Shown in pieces: positions 56,201 to 62,200 of a DNA stretch of 64,000 bases. This stretch comes from Sipunculus nudus (taxonomy: Eukaryota; Annelida; Sipuncula; Golfingiida; Sipunculidae): contig CM049308.1 of the NCBI GenBank assembly GCA_026874595.1, positions 38,715,027 through 38,779,026 on the forward strand. Reading direction: 5' to 3'. A program made the position numbers and the translations under genes. The notes under the pieces were generated by a model. The model was not told where the DNA came from. It worked only from the letters and a program-made list of their open reading frames with translations, and made no database searches. Positions within the stretch are counted from its first letter, which is position 1; every line of letters starts with the position of its first letter.

Positions 56201-59200
56201 CCTCTCATGCATCTTCAGAATACATATTCACATCTGAATATAGCTTCTTAATACTTTGATACTTTGCAGTATATCTTAGAACCTTGTATCATGAATTCAT
56301 GGTGATATTGCTGGTATAAAATTAGATTATTGCTTTCCTGAGACCAGCCTCTAGAATTAAGTCAAACCTGCCAAATGGATTGAAGCACAAATTGATTTGG
56401 ACACTCATGACACCTGGTTACTAAATTGATTGAAGAGCAGTACTTGTACTTATTTAATCTTCTGATTGCATTTGTTCAAATGAAAGAATAATCTTATTGA
56501 TTTACTCCTCTTATGCTTTTTTTGTGTACATTCCAGTAATAATTTTGCCTGATTGTTCATTTACCTCTGCTTTGCAAATGTGGGAACAAAGATTAACTTT
56601 TTATGAAGGTTATCTGTAACTGGCTCATTAATTCTTTGTGAAAACTAATATCATTTTGCCAGTAATGCCTTTGATTAACATGTGTACTGATCTTGTATTT
56701 AATTAATGCTTATTATAATATTACTGTACATTAAAATGATCTAATTTATGCATTCTAAAACTTTTAGTTACTCTGAAGTTATATAATGTCCTTTCACACA
56801 TGAAACGGTTTCAAAACAGTTTTGGCAATGCAGATTGAACAATTGAACAATCAGTATTGTGCTTTTACACAGGCATAAGGCCAGAGCATATTATGGGCTT
56901 GTGATATTGACAACCTTTCCCAGGAGAGAAATCCAGAAAATAATAAATTTGGTCATTGCTATGTGCAGTGACCTTGTTACCGTGTACATATACTTCTAAA
57001 CTTGGTCCAATCAGTTCTAGAGTATTCACACGGCACTTCAGCAGAGCAGATAATGGATTAGCTCCTGAGCTTGATTCCAACGGTTTTGGCAAAAACATAT
57101 CGAAAATGCTTTGGAGTGTCATGTGAAGGCTCAATTCATATTCAGCATAGTTTGAAACTGTTTTGCTTTCACTGTGTGAAAAGGGTATAACAATCCTGCA
57201 GAGAAAGTGTCCTGGACTGCTTTGTTGAGCACTTTACTCAAGTCTGAAATCTGGAAACCTCTACAAAGATGGAACGTTTTTGAATATTGGAAGATCATGA
57301 TTTAACACTTGTGATGTGTAAAAAAGGAATATTCAGTAAAATCTCTGGTGCAGCTGCAGTGACAAAGGTTTCTACAAAAACAGAATATAAGGCAAGAGAT
57401 AACATTTGTATATGGTTTCCGCATGATAGGCTTGAGGTTAACTTGGCTGTAGTTTTGTATGTAATATATGTGATGCATGCCCAGGGTGCCACTAACGGGA
57501 TGCTTTCTCTGTGCGGTATTTCAGGCCGGGCTCTTGTCCCTAAAATGCCACCCTTGATGCCAGCTTCCGTGTGGACACGAAAAGACCTGAAAGTGTTCAA
57601 AGACAATGTTCGCAAGAATCCCGACAATGTAATCAAAATTAGTTCGCTGTCCACAGCCACGGTGAGTCATCTGCGTCGTAGCACTTCTGTCCCCTTCTGC
57701 TTGCATGGTCAGGGTTTCTGTGTGACCTATGTCGTGTGGTGCTTGTGTTCTTGTAGATGAGATGCCCCCCATATCTGCAGCATCCATGTGGACTCGCAAA
57801 GATCTTAAGGACTTCAAGGACTCCATACGTAAAGACCCAGACTCTGTAATAAAAGTGGGCTCAGGAGAAACAGTCACTGTGAGTAACGAACCAGGCTTCA
57901 AGATCTGAAGTCAGTCTGCCTGGTTCATGTCATCATGTGTGTGTGTATGTTGCAGATGTCTCACTTATAACAGTTCATATATGTCTGTGAAGTTTTCTAT
58001 TTCCTCTTTGCACTACAGAACATGCCATTGCCAGACCTAAGGTCAATTCTGAATTGAATTGAAATTGAATTGGAATTGAAAGAAAAATTGAATTTGAATA
58101 AAATTGAAAAAAAGGGGGAAAATTGAATTGGAATTGAAGTTTACAGCTCCGTTGAATTGATCTGAATTGATTAACAAGAGTTCCAGCTCTCATATTTTCC
58201 TAAGTATCGCTCTTTGGAAGTTGGTCAAGGTCAGTTTGAAAATCTGTCATGCAGTATTTGGTTACCAGTAATATAGATATAAATATTTAATATATAGTTA
58301 TAGAAATTTCCAGCTTTTCAAAGTAAAAGTAATAACATTATATCTAAAATTGGGCTGTAACAGTAATGATAATAGAAGACAAAGGATAGTAATATGTATT
58401 ACCTTCTGTCACTTCCCATTTCCTGCTGTGCCATAAACAATGTGATCAGATAATTCTGGACTGACTTGTTCTTCTTCAGTGACTTTCTGGGATATATGTC
58501 ATTCATTGTGCCTGGAGCTGCTCTGCTGGCCTGGTTTGGTTGGACCAGCTGTTGTCAATTAAGTGATCAGTGGTTCTGATTAGCTTGGGCACTTCACTGG
58601 ACATAGATCTGAAGTCAGTCTGCCTGGTTCATGTCATCATGTGTGTGTGTATGTTGCAGATGTCTCACTTATAACAGTTCATATATGTCTGTGAAGTTTT
58701 CTATTTCCTCTTTGCACTACAGAACATGCCATTGCCAGACCTAAGGTCAATTCTGAATTGAATTGAAATTGAATTGGAATTGAAAGAAAAATTGAATTTG
58801 AATAAAATTGAAAAAAAGGGGGAAAATTGAATTGGAATTGAAGTTTACAGCTCCGTTGAATTGATCTGAATTGATTAACAAGAGTTCCAGCTCTCATATT
58901 TTCCTAAGTATCGCTCTTTGGAAGTTGGTCAAGGTCAGTTTGAAAATCTGTCATGCAGTATTTGGTTACCAGTAATATAGATATAAATATTTAATATATA
59001 GTTATAGAAATTTCCAGCTTTTCAAAGTAAAAGTAATAACATTATATCTAAAATTGGGCTGTAACAGTAATGATAATAGAAGACAAAGGATAGTAATATG
59101 TATTACCTTCTGTCACTTCCCATTTCCTGCTGTGCCATAAACAATGTGATCAGATAATTCTGGACTGACTTGTTCTTCTTCAGTGACTTTCTGGGATATA

Positions 59201-62200
59201 TGTCATTCATTGTGCCTGGAGCTGCTCTGCTGGCCTGGTTTGGTTGGACCAGCTGTTGTCAATTAAGTGATCAGTGGTTCTGATTAGCTTGGGCACTTCA
59301 CTGGACATAACAAGCAACAGCCATGAGATAGCAAAGTACATCCAATAGATTGCTGGTCTTTCATGAATAAATAAGTAAAATTATATGGCTAGTGAACGCT
59401 TATTAAAGCACCATGTTTGTTGACCTTGCTCTTGTAAGGGGATATAAAAGTAATAACCCCCCCCCCCCCTACCCACCCACCCAACCCATGAATATTAAAT
59501 GCACAAGGGAATAACATCCACTCATTTCAAATCCAAATAATCATATAAATTTATCCCAATTTAGGCAGTTTACTTGATCTTACAAGGAATGATTGCCCAG
59601 TAAAACTGGCTGCTATGCCTTACCACAAGAAATGGTAAAACTCATAATTACTAATTTTTCATCAATTTAGGAGCAAATTCATTACTCAACAAATTCTGAA
59701 AAAAATATAGGTTGTATACTTGTATTCTTGTGCTAAAGTAATAGAATACCTGTGATAACACTTGTAACACAATGGTAAAATTTATTTAAATAACTACAAC
59801 TCTTTGAATAACATATTGAATTTGAATTGAAAAAAAATTATTTGAATTGAATTGAAATTGATATTTTTCTCCAGCACAATGAATTGAATTAAATTGGAAT
59901 TGAAAAAATTTGCATTGACCCAGGTCTGGCCATTGCATTTGTGTCAGTATTATTTTAATCCAGGTTAAATACATATGTTTAAATTAAAGGTGGCATCCAT
60001 ACCCCTTTCCTACACAAATAGTGTTAACATGTAAACCCGTTTGCAATAACTGTTGGCATGACCATTTGACCAGGTGTGTTGCAGCACTGGTGTGTTCCTA
60101 AATAGCTACTCAAGCTGTTTAATCATAATACTTGGGAACTTAACAGGATTCAGTACTTTGGCTGAATTGAATTAAAAACTCTCAGGATTGCTGAGTGAAT
60201 GTTTAGTTCTCTTAAAAACAGTTCCAAATATTTTTGCATTAGCTGTGTGAAAGGGTATGTGTTGTGGTCTTGTTTATACCCCTCTTACTAACCATTTAAA
60301 GTTTCAGTCATTTGGCAATCAAGTCCAGATTTAACATTCACTTTTATGACCATGTTCAGGTCCACTCTGGATTGGTTCCTACATTTCATTTTCTTAAAAT
60401 ACAGTTAAAATTGCTTGCATGTGTGAGTTGTGTGCTGCACATGCACTTGGTTCTATACAGTGTATGACACTAGTGACATCTTTTGGCAATGGCTGACACT
60501 AAAGGGTAAGGTCCATTTGTCTCAATGATAAGCTATAAACTTTTCTTTAAAGGTGAGACTCCACGCATGTATGTGGTTTCATGTAACAAAACCCATACAC
60601 ATGCTCACTGGACCCACACAAAGCAGATGACATTTTACGCCCAGTGCACTCAATTGTGGAAAAGGTCTGCTGTTTCAGTAATGCAAACAGAATCAAGATT
60701 TTTTAATCCACCTTGTTTTGAAACCACTCTTGTGTGTGAATGGGGGAATATATGAAGTGTGATATTCTTTATACGGTGTTACTTCAAAGTTTTTGTGTGT
60801 GTTACATTGGTAGTATTCACATGACAACATTTCCTCCACAGTCAGTTTTTAGCTTAGCTGACTATATGTCATATGAGCTACAGCAATCACCCTTTGTCCT
60901 TCAACTGGCCAGCCATTCACAGGGCACAAATCATAAATATTAGACCTGGAAACTTCTTAATTTGCATCCAGGGAGGTCCTAGGCAAATTTCCGTTGACAA
61001 TTAAAATTGGGTCATGATGACTTATATTCTGGGAATTACAAGCCTAAAACATGATTTGAGCAACCAGTCTGTCAGACAGGGCACTATTAAGTAATGGACC
61101 TGGAAATTTCTTGCTTAATGTAAAGGGAGGTAATTGGAAGATCTCCTTTGAAACCTGAAATTAGGTTACTGTGACCTATATTATTGGAGCCTGTGGGAGA
61201 AAACGTGATTTGAATACCATGATTGTCAAATGGGCACATATTTTACACCTGAGGAAGGGGGCCGAGCACCCGAAAGCTTGTGTACAAGAACCCACACACA
61301 GCTAGTCTTTTTCAAAAGGTGTCAACCATTTACATTACTTTTGTAAGTAACAGACTAGCACGGCATTTCAAAACTTGGGCACATATTGTATTCATTATAA
61401 TTAGGTCTAGAATTTACCTTAACATCCACAGAGGTCCTGGACAAAATATGGTGACCTATTATATTCTGCAAGCTACAATCCAAAAACATTATTTTGAGCC
61501 CCAAGACAGTGGTGCAGGGCTCTAGTTGTATCCCTTAGTCTTAGAATCTTCTAACTTGACATCAAGGGAGGTCCAGGGCAAATCTTTTGTGGATCCTGAA
61601 ATTAGGTCATGATGACCTTTTTCGGCGATCTGCTGACCAAAGGCATGATTTTGAGGACAAAAGGAACAAAGCTTAACTGTTGGACCTAGAACCTGCCAAT
61701 TCAACAACCCGGGAAGTCCTTGTTTAATTTCCTCATAAACCTGAAATTAGGTCACTGCAACCTTTATTAAGTGAGCTACATGCCAGAAACCTAAATTTTA
61801 GGCCCCAAAATGTCAGACAGAACATAAATCTTATCTGTTGGACTTAGAAACATCTTACTTATTGTGAAGGGAGGTCATACTAAAATGTTCTTGAACATCT
61901 GGAATACGGAAAAAATATAATTTGAGCACGCTGAATTTCAGATGGACACAACTTGTATCAATCAGGCCTAGAATCTTCTAATGTCAGATCAGTGGAGGTC
62001 CTGGGCAAATCTCCTTAGATACTTGAAATGAGTTTCCTGCGAGTCCTAAAATTAGGTCACTGTGACCTATTTTCTGCAAGCCACTGGCCTTAAACATTAT
62101 TTTGAGAAAGTCAGGCTACAAATCTTAACTGTTGGACCTAGAATGAGGTCATTTTAAAGTGTTCTTGAACATTTGGAATGCGGAAAAAGCATGATTTGAG

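Noticed and set aside
57287-57760. 157-codon ORF and overlapping reverse ORFs (57295-57660, 57521-57901) as separate genes
   Set aside because: The + ORF runs through intron into exon 7A in its frame; the reverse ORFs are complements of exons 7A/7B.
57975-58897. Two identical 72-codon reverse ORFs as duplicated genes
   Set aside because: They are low-complexity readings of GAATTG-rich transposon ends within the 704-bp tandem duplication.
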